From positions 1 through 54,161 of the forward strand of contig USFD01000009.1 in NCBI GenBank assembly GCA_900553885.1: a DNA stretch of 54,161 nt. The letters run 5' to 3'. The translations under genes and the position numbers were made by a program. The stretch is from an uncultured Ruminococcus sp. (GTDB lineage Bacteria > Bacillota > Clostridia > Lachnospirales > Lachnospiraceae). This document shows, one piece after another, positions 27,686 through 36,360 of this stretch (position 1 is its first letter; each line of letters begins with the position of its first letter). The notes under the pieces were generated by a model that did no database searches, had not been told where the DNA came from, and worked only from the letters and a program-made list of their open reading frames with translations.

Positions 27686-28273
27686 CTAATTCCAGCCATG
27701 AGCGTCTTCGTATTCGAGAAGTTTATCAACATTTTTCTTTTCCGTCTTGGAAAACTGCGCTGATACCTTTTCCATATCCGACTCTTTGTCCATGTCTCTG
27801 TACCAGTCATACTGATTGAAGAAATCAATATTTTCCTGCTGAGTAAACTCATACCCGTGGCGGGCGTAGATCTCATTTACCGCTCTTCTGCATGTATCCG
27901 CATCCGTTACCTTTTCACTGATTTCCTCATCAGTCAGAAGGGTGGTATCACTGTCCGGGAATACAAAACCACTGTATTTGCCGCCGTCTTCTGAATCGTC
28001 GGAGTCCGCGTCGGAAGCGCCGCCCTCCTGTACACTGCCTCCTGAAAAACTGACGGAAGCATCTGACGTATACTCTTTATCATACTTTATATCATAATAT
28101 GTATCAGAGTTTGCCGTGAAATCTTTCGGAACATCCGCCTTCATGTTACCGCTTTCCGCTTCCGGCAATACAAGAAACAGAACCAGAAGCACAAGAAGAA
28201 TAACATCAATCACACCGGCCACGATAACCGCGGCGATTAAACCTGGTGAAGATTTTGCCTTTTTATTTTTCAT
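27686..28273 (-). CDS. YARHG-domain membrane-anchored protein
   Basis: The 195-residue protein has one N-terminal membrane helix (about 12-37), an acidic Ser/Asp-rich linker (about 75-105) and a C-terminal YARHG domain with the signature NEIYARHGYEF near 140. The domain is thought to lie outside the cell and is often found in proteins with zinc ribbons or peptidase parts; its biochemical role is not established. It is the middle gene of the operon with two zinc-ribbon membrane proteins. Confidence 0.85.
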   Translation of the reverse strand: MKNKKAKSSPGLIAAVIVAGVIDVILLVLLVLFLVLPEAESGNMKADVPKDFTANSDTYYDIKYDKEYTSDASVSFSGGSVQEGGASDADSDDSEDGGKYSGFVFPDSDTTLLTDEEISEKVTDADTCRRAVNEIYARHGYEFTQQENIDFFNQYDWYRDMDKESDMEKVSAQFSKTEKKNVDKLLEYEDAHGWN

Positions 28274-28287
28274 AGACTACGCTTCCT

Positions 28288-29220
28288 TTAGAGTCCGAAT
28301 ATATCGCTGAATAATTCACCAATATTCGAAAATGCATCCTGAATGTTACCTTCGTCGCCGCTCAATATTGCTCCGAAGACATCAACAAAACCAAGCACCA
28401 CGTCACAGATATCTTTGAAAAGGAAATAGATAAGCAGTGCGCTGATAATGGTGATGCAGAGCTTTGCGACAAAATATGCGTATGGCTTTCTGTTTTCATT
28501 GAGGCCCACGCATTCTTTATAGGTTGCGTACTGTATAAATACGCTGATCGGGCTTAAAAAGATCGCTGCAAAAATAGCTACCTTTAATGAAATAAGCGCC
28601 AGAATCATTACGATAACAATTATTATAGTATCAAAAACACCTCTCGCGCCTATAACGTTAATCATTGCGTTAACACTTGTATTTCCGTTAAATGCGCCGG
28701 TTATTGCCTTCAGTATCACTGCTTCCAGGAAATCAATTCCGGCAGTGAGCAGAATTACCGCAACCAGCGGCGCAAGGAACGGTACGTCTATCTCTCCGCC
28801 GCTGAGATCACTCAGTCTTCCCTGGGTCACAAGAAGTACAATAAGAGTAAATACAAATGCGACAATCGCTTTTGCCACAATAAACTCTATGCCAACTGCA
28901 GCGCTGTTTGTTGCAGATATCTGTTTTACTCTGCTGACCGGAGTCTTAAGAATCGGCACAAGCTCAGAAAACATGTTCTTTGTTCCCGACATAATGACAT
29001 CCTTCTGTCTGTTCAGCCACTCTGCTTCCTTTGTCATGCCGCCCGGCTGGCCCTGCTGATAGTTCTGCTGTCCGCCCGGCTGGCCCTGCTGGTAGTTCTG
29101 CTGTCCGCCCGGCTGTGCTCCGGCGCCCTGTGCGCCTCCTGCATTCGCATTCTGCGAAGTACAGTTGCAGACTTCTCCTTCCTTCAATGGTCTTCCGCAT
29201 TTTGTACAAAATCTTGCCAT
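28288..29220 (-). CDS. zinc-ribbon multi-pass membrane protein
   Basis: The 310-residue protein starts with a compact zinc ribbon (C5-x2-C8 / C18-x-C20). A Gly/Gln/Pro linker with 11-residue repeats (GQPGGQQNYQQ) follows, then five or so hydrophobic helices between about 110 and 280, resembling Yip1-type or DUF6574-like membrane proteins. It is the first gene of the operon, with a consensus promoter 129 bases upstream and a GGGAGG site. It shares the N-terminal zinc ribbon idea with the third gene, so the three products may form one envelope-sensing complex; that is inference. Confidence 0.7.
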   Translation of the reverse strand: MARFCTKCGRPLKEGEVCNCTSQNANAGGAQGAGAQPGGQQNYQQGQPGGQQNYQQGQPGGMTKEAEWLNRQKDVIMSGTKNMFSELVPILKTPVSRVKQISATNSAAVGIEFIVAKAIVAFVFTLIVLLVTQGRLSDLSGGEIDVPFLAPLVAVILLTAGIDFLEAVILKAITGAFNGNTSVNAMINVIGARGVFDTIIIVIVMILALISLKVAIFAAIFLSPISVFIQYATYKECVGLNENRKPYAYFVAKLCITIISALLIYFLFKDICDVVLGFVDVFGAILSGDEGNIQDAFSNIGELFSDIFGL

Positions 29221-29348
29221 GTTCTTTACCTCCCTGTATTAGTTTTTGCTGTAGAACATATCTTCCCAATTCGTTTTAAAAAAGTTTTTTCTCCGGAGAA
29301 TGCAAAGCTCAATCTCCATTTATAAACTTTCTATAAACTCACGATTAC

Positions 29349-29377
29349 ATTATAAAAATAAACAATTTTTTTGTCAA
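29349..29377 (-). promoter_or_regulatory. consensus sigma-A promoter of the zinc-ribbon operon
   Basis: TTGACA (29372-29377), a 17-bp A/T spacer and TATAAT (29349-29354) on the minus strand match the consensus exactly. A leader of about 120 bases precedes the first gene. Confidence 0.88.
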
Positions 29378-29523
29378 TCTTTTGGACTGTTTATTCACAT
29401 TTGCCACCCCTTCCATTTCATTCCTTTTCCAGCCAGGAAAATTATACCGCAGCTCTATTATTATTTTTTTTCGATCCGGCCGCGAATTTCTGATTATTCT
29501 GACCGAATCATATAAAATCATGC

Positions 29524-29529
29524 TATAAT
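29524..29529 (+). promoter_or_regulatory. -10 element of the degV promoter
   Basis: A TATAAT hexamer lies 76 bases upstream of the degV start. The -35 is unclear (CTGACC with a 19-bp spacer). Confidence 0.4.
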
Positions 29530-29605
29530 AGCCTCCAGAACAGGCAGAAGCAGACCTTCTTCTTCCGCCATGCACACAGACATTTTATGCCGGGGAGGTC
29601 AGATC

Positions 29606-30478
29606 ATGTCAGAAATCAGCACAACTGAAAAAATTATTCTGAGCGCAGACAGTACCTGCGATCTGGATGAAGAATTAAAAGAGCGGTATCACGTAAATTA
29701 TTTTCCCCTCCACATTATTCTGGACGGGAAAGATTACAAAGACAATGTAGATATTACACCGGAGCAGGTATATCAGGCATACTACGACAGAAAAATACTG
29801 CCGAAAACTGCCGCCGTAAATGTGGAAGAATATATCGAACATTTCAGGCCCTGGGTTGAACAGGGATATGAAGTTATACACATCAATCTGGGCAGTGCAC
29901 TGTCAAGCGTATACCAGAACTGCTGCCTTGCGGCATCTGAACTGGGACACATTCACGTAATCGACAGCTGCAATCTTTCAACCGGAACCGGCCTCCTTGT
30001 AGTGGCTGCCGGGAAAATGATACAGCAGGGGCTGGATGCCGGAACCATTGCCCGGAACCTCAGAGAACGTACTTCCAGATGCCATGCCAGTTTCATTCTT
30101 GATACACTTACATTTCTCCACGCCGGCGGACGCTGTTCTTCCATCGCAGCGCTGGGCGCCAATGTGCTGAAACTCAAGCCCTGCATTCAGGTAGATAACC
30201 GGAACGGCAGTATGGGCGTCGGGAAGAAATACCGCGGCGCTCTGGACAAGGTTCTTGTCCGATATGTCAAAGATGAACTGGCCCGTTACACAGATATCAG
30301 CCGGGAACTTCTTTTTATTACGCACTCCGGAATTCCCCGGGAATACATCAGCCTGGTTAAAAAGACGGTTGAAGAAACCATGCATTTTGACGAGATTCAC
30401 ATTACCAAAGCAAGCTGCACCATATCCTGTCACTGCGGCCCCAATACTCTTGGTATTCTTTTTGAGACAGAGAAATAA
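29606..30478 (+). CDS. DegV-family fatty-acid-binding protein
   Basis: The 290-residue protein is a DegV-fold lipid-binding protein, the type that acts as FakB, presenting a fatty acid to the FakA kinase for phosphorylation. Family strings are ILSADSTCDL at the start, GSALSSVYQNC near 105 (fatty-acid carboxylate site) and GGRCSS near 182. The start at 29606 has GGGGAGG with a 7-nt spacer; the upstream in-frame ATG at 29570 lacks one. No fakA gene is in the window. It is followed by a PLP enzyme on the same strand 100 bases later and is probably cotranscribed. Confidence 0.9.
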   Translation: MSEISTTEKIILSADSTCDLDEELKERYHVNYFPLHIILDGKDYKDNVDITPEQVYQAYYDRKILPKTAAVNVEEYIEHFRPWVEQGYEVIHINLGSALSSVYQNCCLAASELGHIHVIDSCNLSTGTGLLVVAAGKMIQQGLDAGTIARNLRERTSRCHASFILDTLTFLHAGGRCSSIAALGANVLKLKPCIQVDNRNGSMGVGKKYRGALDKVLVRYVKDELARYTDISRELLFITHSGIPREYISLVKKTVEETMHFDEIHITKASCTISCHCGPNTLGILFETEK

Positions 30479-30577
30479 CCGTCATCCTGGCGGGAATACA
30501 GCTGAAGGGATGCACCAGAATGTAATGCGTACGAAAACTTCAGATGTATAACTTAACAGAAAAAGGAGTATACAGAA

Positions 30578-31666
30578 ATGGATACAAAACCTATATTTCA
30601 CGGAAGTGATATTGAAAAAATCTGCGAATATTATAATTTGAAAAAAGAGGATATTATAAATTTCGGAGCAAATGTTAATCCACTGGGCCTTTCTTCCCAT
30701 GTAAAGGAAGAGATTGCGGATAATCTGGATCTTCTCTCCTCTTATCCGGACAGAGATTATACTGCCCTCCGGAATGTTATCGCCGGATACTGCAATATTC
30801 CGGCAGACTATATTCTTCCCGGCAGCGGCTCCAGCGAACTGATCGCCCTTCTGATCGAAGTACGCGCGCCGGAACATACCCTTGTTCTGGGGCCGACTTA
30901 CTCAGAATACTCCCGGGAACTTTCCTTTTCCGGCAGCACACAGGACTACTATCATCTCAATGCAGCGGATGATTTTTCCCTGGATGTGGATGATCTGTGC
31001 CGAGTGCTGGATAACGGGTATGATTTTCTTATCCTCTGCAATCCGAACAATCCTACCTCTTCCGCCATTTTGAATGGCGATATGGAAAAGCTTCTCTCCT
31101 TCTGCAGAGAAAAAGATATCTTCGTCATGGTAGATGAGACTTATGCTGAATTTGCCCCGGATATTCACTCCGTCACAGCTATTCCCTTTACAAAAACATA
31201 CCCGAACCTTATGGTACTCCGAGGGGTTTCCAAATTCTTCGCTGCCCCGGGACTGCGTCTGGGATACGGGATTACCGGAAACAGAACCTTTCTTGAAAAG
31301 ATGAAAGAGAAACAGATCCCCTGGTCGCTGAACAGTATCGGCGCCTTTGCAGGAGAAATCATGTTCCGGGATCAGGAATACATCAGCAGAACGCGAAGCC
31401 TTATTCTCCCGGAACGGGACAGAATGTACCGGGAGATAAAAAAACTTTCTTCATTTAAGCCATATTTCCCGTACGCGAACTTCCTGCTTCTCAGAATTCT
31501 GAAACCGGATGTCACTTCCTTCGACGTATTTGAGCTTTGCATAAAAAACAATCTTATGATCCGCGACTGCAGCTCCTTCCAATGCCTGGACGGCGAATTT
31601 ATCCGGTTCTGCATCATGATGCCGGAAGATAATTCCCGGCTTCTGGAAGTACTGAAAACAATTTAG
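30578..31666 (+). CDS. PLP aminotransferase, CobD/HisC family
   Basis: The 362-residue fold-type I PLP enzyme resembles threonine-phosphate decarboxylase (CobD) and histidinol-phosphate aminotransferase (HisC). The N-terminus INFGANVNPLG is more CobD-like. The PLP-binding lysine is in GVSKFFAAPGLRLGYG, and CNPNNPTSS and VDETYAEF are the usual substrate and cofactor motifs. No cobalamin or histidine genes are nearby, so the substrate cannot be named. An AAGGAG site lies 10 nt upstream of the ATG. Confidence 0.85.
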   Translation: MDTKPIFHGSDIEKICEYYNLKKEDIINFGANVNPLGLSSHVKEEIADNLDLLSSYPDRDYTALRNVIAGYCNIPADYILPGSGSSELIALLIEVRAPEHTLVLGPTYSEYSRELSFSGSTQDYYHLNAADDFSLDVDDLCRVLDNGYDFLILCNPNNPTSSAILNGDMEKLLSFCREKDIFVMVDETYAEFAPDIHSVTAIPFTKTYPNLMVLRGVSKFFAAPGLRLGYGITGNRTFLEKMKEKQIPWSLNSIGAFAGEIMFRDQEYISRTRSLILPERDRMYREIKKLSSFKPYFPYANFLLLRILKPDVTSFDVFELCIKNNLMIRDCSSFQCLDGEFIRFCIMMPEDNSRLLEVLKTI

Positions 31667-31730
31667 AGCATCCGGAACACTATAAAACAGCAACTGCATC
31701 AAAAGTATCAGAAATCCTGCAGGTAAAAGA

Positions 31731-31766
31731 AGAGAGCACCGCGCCATGCGCATGTGCTCTCTTTTA
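31731..31766. terminator. bidirectional terminator
   Basis: AGAGAGCAC (31731-31739) pairs with GTGCTCTCT (31754-31762), followed by TTTT on the plus strand and TTCTTTT on the minus strand. It serves the convergent PLP enzyme and DUF6145 genes. Confidence 0.85.
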
Positions 31767-31804
31767 TGTTCTGCCTGTTTCTTACACAGGTACTTCCGTC
31801 CCTC

Positions 31805-32137
31805 TTACTCTTCAATCTCTTCCCCCAGATAGAACACTTTAAAAAACAGTTCCAGGGACTCAAACAGTTCCCTCTTCTTCTGCTGAAGCTCCTTGATCTT
31901 GAGCACGCTCCCGATCTCGTCGAAAGCAAAATCATTTTCCTCATGATCTACCTTCAGCTCCAGATTTCCTTCTTCATCAAACACAAGAAGCAGAATACCG
32001 CCCACATCTTCCGTATAAAGCACACACATAATTTGCAGCTCCTGCTTAATCGTCTCCGGGAGCGCATCAAATTCCGGATTCAGATAAAACTTCTGCTCAT
32101 AAGAACTTGCTGCACATAATACAATTTCGTCGTTCAT
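31805..32137 (-). CDS. DUF6145 family small protein
   Basis: The 110-residue protein resembles DUF6145, a family common in Lachnospiraceae with no known role. The start at 32137 has AAGGAG about 6 nt upstream; the longer frame would read through the palindromic repeat and is rejected. The protein is acidic and ends in a helix-rich region (KIKELQQKKRELFESLELFF). It follows birA after the repeat element. Confidence 0.8.
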   Translation of the reverse strand: MNDEIVLCAASSYEQKFYLNPEFDALPETIKQELQIMCVLYTEDVGGILLLVFDEEGNLELKVDHEENDFAFDEIGSVLKIKELQQKKRELFESLELFFKVFYLGEEIEE

Positions 32138-32159
32138 AACTCTCCTTTCTGACAATTTG

Positions 32160-32207
32160 GCCCAAAGGGGACAGACCCTTTTGGAAAGGGGTCTGTCCCC
32201 TTTGGGC
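32160..32207. repeat. intergenic palindromic repeat, copy 1
   Basis: Perfect 19-bp arms (GCCCAAAGGGGACAGACCC at 32160-32178 and complement at 32189-32207) flank a 10-nt loop between birA and the DUF6145 gene. The same GGGGACAGACCC core recurs at 40456. It may also act as a terminator for birA. Confidence 0.9.
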
Positions 32208-32214
32208 GGAATTT

Positions 32215-33192
32215 TCAGACATATCCATATACCCCGCGTACAGACACCTCTCCCGCGCATATATTTTCTACCGTGCCGTCTTCCTTCCGGACAACCAGTT
32301 CTCCTTTCTGATTGATTCCTTCCGCACAGGCTCTGTACCCGGCATTTTCTCCCAGTATCCGGACTTCCCGTCCCTGATTTACAAGAAGACGGCTGTATTT
32401 TTCCATCAGTCCTGACATGTCTTCTGTCCGCATAAATATTTTATAGTTTTCTTCAAAACGTTTCATAACCGCCGCAATAATGGGGGCTCGCTTTCTCTTT
32501 TCTCCTGTCTCCAGGAAAAGGGATGTGGCAGTCTGTATATCCTCAGGAAAGTGCTGTAAATTTACATTGATTCCCACCCCGATGGTAACGTGGTTGATAT
32601 AATCCACCTGGGTGCTCATCTCTGTCAGAATCCCCGCCAGTTTTTTCCCGTTGGCAATAATATCGTTGGGCCATTTAATCTGCACCTTCACATCTGCGCA
32701 GTCCATTATGCCTTCCGCCACGCTGCAGGCCATAACAAGAGTAAGCATGGGCGCCTTTTCCGGCGCAAGATCCGGGCGCAGAAGAAGGGACATATAAATA
32801 CAGGATCCGCCCGGGGACTCCCAGGTGCGACCCCTTCTGCCCCGTCCGGCCATCTGCCGGTCTGCCACTGCCAGTGTACCGTGGGGAGCTCCTTCGTCCC
32901 CCAGATGTCTGATCCGGATATTTGTAGAATCCGTCTCCGGATAACAGACAATCTGTTTTCCTGCCCATTCCGTATCAAGCAGACTTTCTATCTCCCCGGC
33001 CGTTACCACATCCGGGCCGTCAATCATCCGGTAGCCTCTGTTCCGGACGGCCTCCACCTGATATCCTTCCTCCTGAAGCTGCCGGATGGTCTTCCACACT
33101 GCGGTTCTGGAGACTCCCAGTTTTCCGCAGATTTCCTGTCCTGATACAAAGCCGCCGCTCTGACGGAGCATTTTCAGAATTGCTGTTTTCAT
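32215..33192 (-). CDS. birA: biotin-protein ligase / biotin repressor BirA
   Basis: The 325-residue enzyme attaches biotin to carboxylase carrier proteins and can repress biotin genes. It has an N-terminal winged helix-turn-helix (GGFVSGQEICGKLGVSRTAV), the ligase core with GRGRRGRTWESPGG (biotinyl-AMP loop, near 115-128), KWPNDI and GVGINVN, and a C-terminal SH3-like cap. Its ATG overlaps the stop of the upstream patatin-OTC ORF by 4 bases, so they are translationally coupled. The presence of the DNA-binding domain means the bifunctional class II type. Confidence 0.95.
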   Translation of the reverse strand: MKTAILKMLRQSGGFVSGQEICGKLGVSRTAVWKTIRQLQEEGYQVEAVRNRGYRMIDGPDVVTAGEIESLLDTEWAGKQIVCYPETDSTNIRIRHLGDEGAPHGTLAVADRQMAGRGRRGRTWESPGGSCIYMSLLLRPDLAPEKAPMLTLVMACSVAEGIMDCADVKVQIKWPNDIIANGKKLAGILTEMSTQVDYINHVTIGVGINVNLQHFPEDIQTATSLFLETGEKRKRAPIIAAVMKRFEENYKIFMRTEDMSGLMEKYSRLLVNQGREVRILGENAGYRACAEGINQKGELVVRKEDGTVENICAGEVSVRGVYGYV

Positions 33193-34172
33193 AATGTAGC
33201 CATCATCACTGCCTTTATAGTATGCATGCGGTTTTCCGCCTCGTCAAATACTTTTGACTGCTCAGATTCAAACACTTCATCTGTCACTTCCATATCCTCA
33301 ATGCCGAACCGCTGCCCTATTTCTTTTCCGATCCTGGTCTTCAGATCATGGAACGCCGGCAGACAATGAAGGAAAATCGCATCTTTCTTCGCATTTGCCA
33401 TAACTTCCTTTGTCACCTTATACGGCGTAAGTTCACGGATCCGTTCTTCCCACACTTCATCCGGCTCGCCCATGGACACCCACACATCTGTATAAATAAC
33501 ATCCGCATCTTTCGTGCCCTCTTCCACATTCTCCGTCAGAGTAATGGTTGCTCCGGACTCTTCTGCGTAGCCGCGGCATGTCCGGACCAGCTCTTCATTC
33601 GGGAAATATTTTTCTGTTGTGCAGGCAACAAAATGCATGCCCAGCTTTGAGCAGGCAACCATAAGAGAGTTGCCCATATTGTATCTTGCGTCTCCCATGT
33701 ATACCAGCTTGATCCCTTCCAGTTTTCCGAACTGTTCGCGGATCGTCAGCATATCCGCCAGCATCTGTGTCGGATGATATTCGTTTGTCAGACCGTTCCA
33801 TACCGGCACTCCCGCGTATTTTGCCAGTTCTTCTACAATTTCCTGTCCGAATCCCCTGTATTCGATTCCGTCATACATTCTTCCCAGAACCCTGGCTGTA
33901 TCCTCTATGCTCTCTTTCTTTCCCATCTGAGAACCGGTCGGGCCAAGATAGGTGGTTCCCATTCCCATATCATGAGCGGCCACCTCAAAAGCACACCGGG
34001 TGCGGGTACTGTCTTTTTCAAAAATCAACGCGACATTTTTTCCTTTATAATGATCCACCGGAATGCCTTTTTTCTTCTTTTCCTTTACATCCGCAGCCAG
34101 ATCAAGCAGATAAACAATCTCTTCCTTTGTAAAATCCTTTAATGTAAGAAAATTTCTACCTTTTAAATCCAT
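33189..34172 (-). CDS. argF: ornithine carbamoyltransferase (internal start)
   Basis: The 327 residues from the ATG at 34172 form a complete ornithine carbamoyltransferase, close to E. coli ArgF in length and sequence. It makes citrulline from ornithine and carbamoyl phosphate. The carbamoyl-phosphate loop STRTR, HPTQ and the ornithine-binding HCLPAFH are present. An internal site (AAAGGGA about 8 nt before the ATG) could give free enzyme. The same frame continues upstream without a stop into a patatin gene; see the fused CDS. Whether it serves biosynthesis or the arginine deiminase route cannot be told here, as no other arg or arc gene is in the window. Confidence 0.9.
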   Translation of the reverse strand: MDLKGRNFLTLKDFTKEEIVYLLDLAADVKEKKKKGIPVDHYKGKNVALIFEKDSTRTRCAFEVAAHDMGMGTTYLGPTGSQMGKKESIEDTARVLGRMYDGIEYRGFGQEIVEELAKYAGVPVWNGLTNEYHPTQMLADMLTIREQFGKLEGIKLVYMGDARYNMGNSLMVACSKLGMHFVACTTEKYFPNEELVRTCRGYAEESGATITLTENVEEGTKDADVIYTDVWVSMGEPDEVWEERIRELTPYKVTKEVMANAKKDAIFLHCLPAFHDLKTRIGKEIGQRFGIEDMEVTDEVFESEQSKVFDEAENRMHTIKAVMMATL

Positions 34173-35273
34173 AATTCTGTCCCTTTCTATCTGTATTAAT
34201 GTGTGCACAAATGCCGGCAGCTTTGCCCGGCCGGCTACCCGGTCATACCGTTCCGCAATCAGCCCGTAAAGCTCATCCACGGTATAGATCCTGTATTTCG
34301 GAATCTTCAGCTGCTTTGCGCATGCCTCCAGCATAGCCATGTACACTTCTTTATCTGTACTCCTCAGCGGCAGCTTCAGAACAAAAGCCAGTTCTGCTTT
34401 CTCCCTGTCGCTGACATTGCGCATCCGCCTTTCAAACCATGCCTCCTCGTGTTCCTGGTCAATATAGTAAATAATTCCCTCCAGACCATACAGCATCCGC
34501 TTAGCATCATAATAACCGATTTTCAGATTTTTTGCACTGCGTTTCCGGTCAAATTCGATAATATTTCCCAGTTTTACCCGGGGACCGATCCTGTACACCT
34601 CCGCGTCTTCCGGAATCTTTACCCTTGGTTCTCTCCCCGGCCCGTAAATGCGTATCTCTATAATATCTGTATATCCCCGTTTTACAAGTGAGCCCAGCGG
34701 CACATTGTTGACCACGCCTCCGTCAATATAACGCCGGCCGTTCAGCTTCTCGCTGCGGAATCCGATCAGATACGCGCTGGCCAGAAGGTAATCCTTCAGC
34801 CGGCCTTCCGGAATATCTGTAATACTCAGATCCAGTTCCTTAAAGTCCGTAAGGGAGAATGTAAGAATACAGAATTCTTTGCCCGACTTTCTTATTTTCT
34901 CTTCGTCAATATTTTCCCGGATAAGATTCTTAAGCGGTGTAACATCGACTCCCCGCTCAGCCAGAATCCGCCCGGCTTCCGCCAGGATCTCTCCAATACG
35001 GTGTTCTCCGCCGAAAAGCTTCTCCATCCAGATATCGTCCACATCCATCACCTTGGAAAAAGTAATATTCTTCCAGATGTTTTCCGCTTTTTCCGGATCA
35101 TCCATACAGATCAGCGCACCGTTCAGTGCTCCCACAGACGTTCCTGCAACAGCACAGATCTTTACCCCGGCCTCTCTCAGCGCCATCCAGGCGCCGATCT
35201 GGTAGGCTCCCCTGGCTCCTCCGCCGTCAAGGACAATACCATATTCTTTTGACAGGTCAAGCAGCGGTTCCAT
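33189..35273 (-). CDS. in-frame patatin-like phospholipase + OTC ORF
   Basis: From the ATG at 35273 (site GGGAGGAAGG) the frame runs 694 residues without a stop. Residues 1-367 are a patatin-like lipid acyl hydrolase: oxyanion loop GGGARGAYQ, nucleophile serine in GTSVGALNG and the catalytic Asp in DGGVVNNVP. Residues 368-694 are a full ornithine carbamoyltransferase. The junction is RDRI-MDLKGRNF. I know of no established family with this pairing. The patatin C-terminus seems complete, so a lost stop codon between two ordinary genes is a simple explanation, and the internal ribosome-binding site could still produce free OTC. An alternative is a sequencing or assembly error that removed the stop. 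Next gene birA overlaps by 4 bases. Confidence 0.75.
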   Translation of the reverse strand: MEPLLDLSKEYGIVLDGGGARGAYQIGAWMALREAGVKICAVAGTSVGALNGALICMDDPEKAENIWKNITFSKVMDVDDIWMEKLFGGEHRIGEILAEAGRILAERGVDVTPLKNLIRENIDEEKIRKSGKEFCILTFSLTDFKELDLSITDIPEGRLKDYLLASAYLIGFRSEKLNGRRYIDGGVVNNVPLGSLVKRGYTDIIEIRIYGPGREPRVKIPEDAEVYRIGPRVKLGNIIEFDRKRSAKNLKIGYYDAKRMLYGLEGIIYYIDQEHEEAWFERRMRNVSDREKAELAFVLKLPLRSTDKEVYMAMLEACAKQLKIPKYRIYTVDELYGLIAERYDRVAGRAKLPAFVHTLIQIERDRIMDLKGRNFLTLKDFTKEEIVYLLDLAADVKEKKKKGIPVDHYKGKNVALIFEKDSTRTRCAFEVAAHDMGMGTTYLGPTGSQMGKKESIEDTARVLGRMYDGIEYRGFGQEIVEELAKYAGVPVWNGLTNEYHPTQMLADMLTIREQFGKLEGIKLVYMGDARYNMGNSLMVACSKLGMHFVACTTEKYFPNEELVRTCRGYAEESGATITLTENVEEGTKDADVIYTDVWVSMGEPDEVWEERIRELTPYKVTKEVMANAKKDAIFLHCLPAFHDLKTRIGKEIGQRFGIEDMEVTDEVFESEQSKVFDEAENRMHTIKAVMMATL

Positions 35274-35312
35274 ATATTCCTTCCTCCCGGCTTGTCTTTG
35301 CCGGACCATATC

Positions 35313-35341
35313 AGTATACACTTTTATGCATAAAAATGCAA
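35313..35341 (-). promoter_or_regulatory. promoter of patatin-OTC-birA with ARG-box-like site
   Basis: TTGCAT (35336-35341), a 17-bp spacer and TATACT (35313-35318) form a plausible promoter on the minus strand. The spacer and -10 contain TATGCATAAAAGTGTATA, about 11 of 18 matches to the Bacillus ARG box, so ArgR control is possible but unproven. Confidence 0.45.
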
Positions 35342-35433
35342 TATAATTGTATAAAAATTCAGTCCGTTTCTCTTTATCAAAACAGCCGCGGACATCCATG
35401 CCGCGGCGTATCTTATCATCACTGTATGTCTCT

Positions 35434-36318
35434 CTATTTTCCTCTTCTCTGTCTGGCTGCCTCAAACATAAGAATTGATGCCGCCACGGCCGCATTCAGC
35501 GATTCCGTACTTCCCTCCATGGGAATGCGGATCCGGCAGTCCGCGCACTCTGCAATTTCCGGCCGAAGTCCGTTTCCTTCATTTCCGATCAGAAATGCAC
35601 AGCCCCGCCGGTAATCTTCCCCGTCATAGGTCCGTCTTCCTTCCAGATGTGCCGCATATACACGAAGTCCGGCGGCTTTAAGATCTCCCACCGCCCCTCT
35701 GAGATCATCCGCGCGGTAAAAGGGAAGACGGAATATCGCTCCCATAGTGGAACGGATTACTTTCGGGTTGTACACATCCACACAGTCTCTGCTCATCAGA
35801 ATCCCCGAAGCGCCGGCCGCCTCCGCAGAGCGGAAAACGGTTCCCATATTGCCGGGATCCTGCAGATTATCCAGTACAAGAACAAGCGGCAGTCTGGCCC
35901 TTCCCGTTCCTCCTTCTCCTGAAGCAGCATTCCGGGCAAATGGTTCCTGCGTAAAGGAGCGCTGTACATGTGTATGGGCTGCGGTCTTTTTTACCCCCAG
36001 AATATCCGGGAACCCGTACTGCATCATATGTACGGCCGCCAGAATTCCCTGAGGTGTCCTGGTATCAGAAACCCGCGCGAACACATCGTCAGAGAGGATC
36101 TCGACACCGGTCCCCGCTTCTCTGGCTGCCGAAAGCTGTTCTCCGTTCTTTTTTTCATAGCTCTCAGACACATACAGACAGGCAATACGCCGGGGCGGAA
36201 TCTCCTGCACCATGCGCGGCCCTTCCACAAGAAAGATTCCTTCTTCTTCCCGCACTTTGCTCTTCTCTCTTAAACGAATCAATTCTTTCACTTTCTGATT
36301 TGATGTACTTGTAATCAT
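35434..36318 (-). CDS. TrmH/SpoU-family RNA 2-prime-O-methyltransferase
   Basis: The 294-residue protein is a SPOUT methyltransferase with an N-terminal substrate-binding part (ITSTSNQKVKELIRLREKSKVR) and the three family motifs: LDNLQDPGNMGTVFRSA (motif 1), FLIGNEGNGL (motif 2) and IPMEGSTESLNAAVAASI (motif 3). Such enzymes methylate the ribose of 23S rRNA or tRNA; the exact nucleotide is not predictable here. A low-complexity insert (about 110-140, Ala/Gly/Arg-rich) is unusual. It lies 42 bases after ktrA and is probably in the potassium-transport operon. Confidence 0.9.
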   Translation of the reverse strand: MITSTSNQKVKELIRLREKSKVREEEGIFLVEGPRMVQEIPPRRIACLYVSESYEKKNGEQLSAAREAGTGVEILSDDVFARVSDTRTPQGILAAVHMMQYGFPDILGVKKTAAHTHVQRSFTQEPFARNAASGEGGTGRARLPLVLVLDNLQDPGNMGTVFRSAEAAGASGILMSRDCVDVYNPKVIRSTMGAIFRLPFYRADDLRGAVGDLKAAGLRVYAAHLEGRRTYDGEDYRRGCAFLIGNEGNGLRPEIAECADCRIRIPMEGSTESLNAAVAASILMFEAARQRRGK

Positions 36319-36360
36319 AATTCCCTCTTCAAATATAAATATCCCTGCCGTTTATCCCCG

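Noticed and set aside
32138..32260. Upstream extension of the DUF6145 frame
   Set aside because: It reads through the palindromic repeat and has no site; the start at 32137 has AAGGAG.
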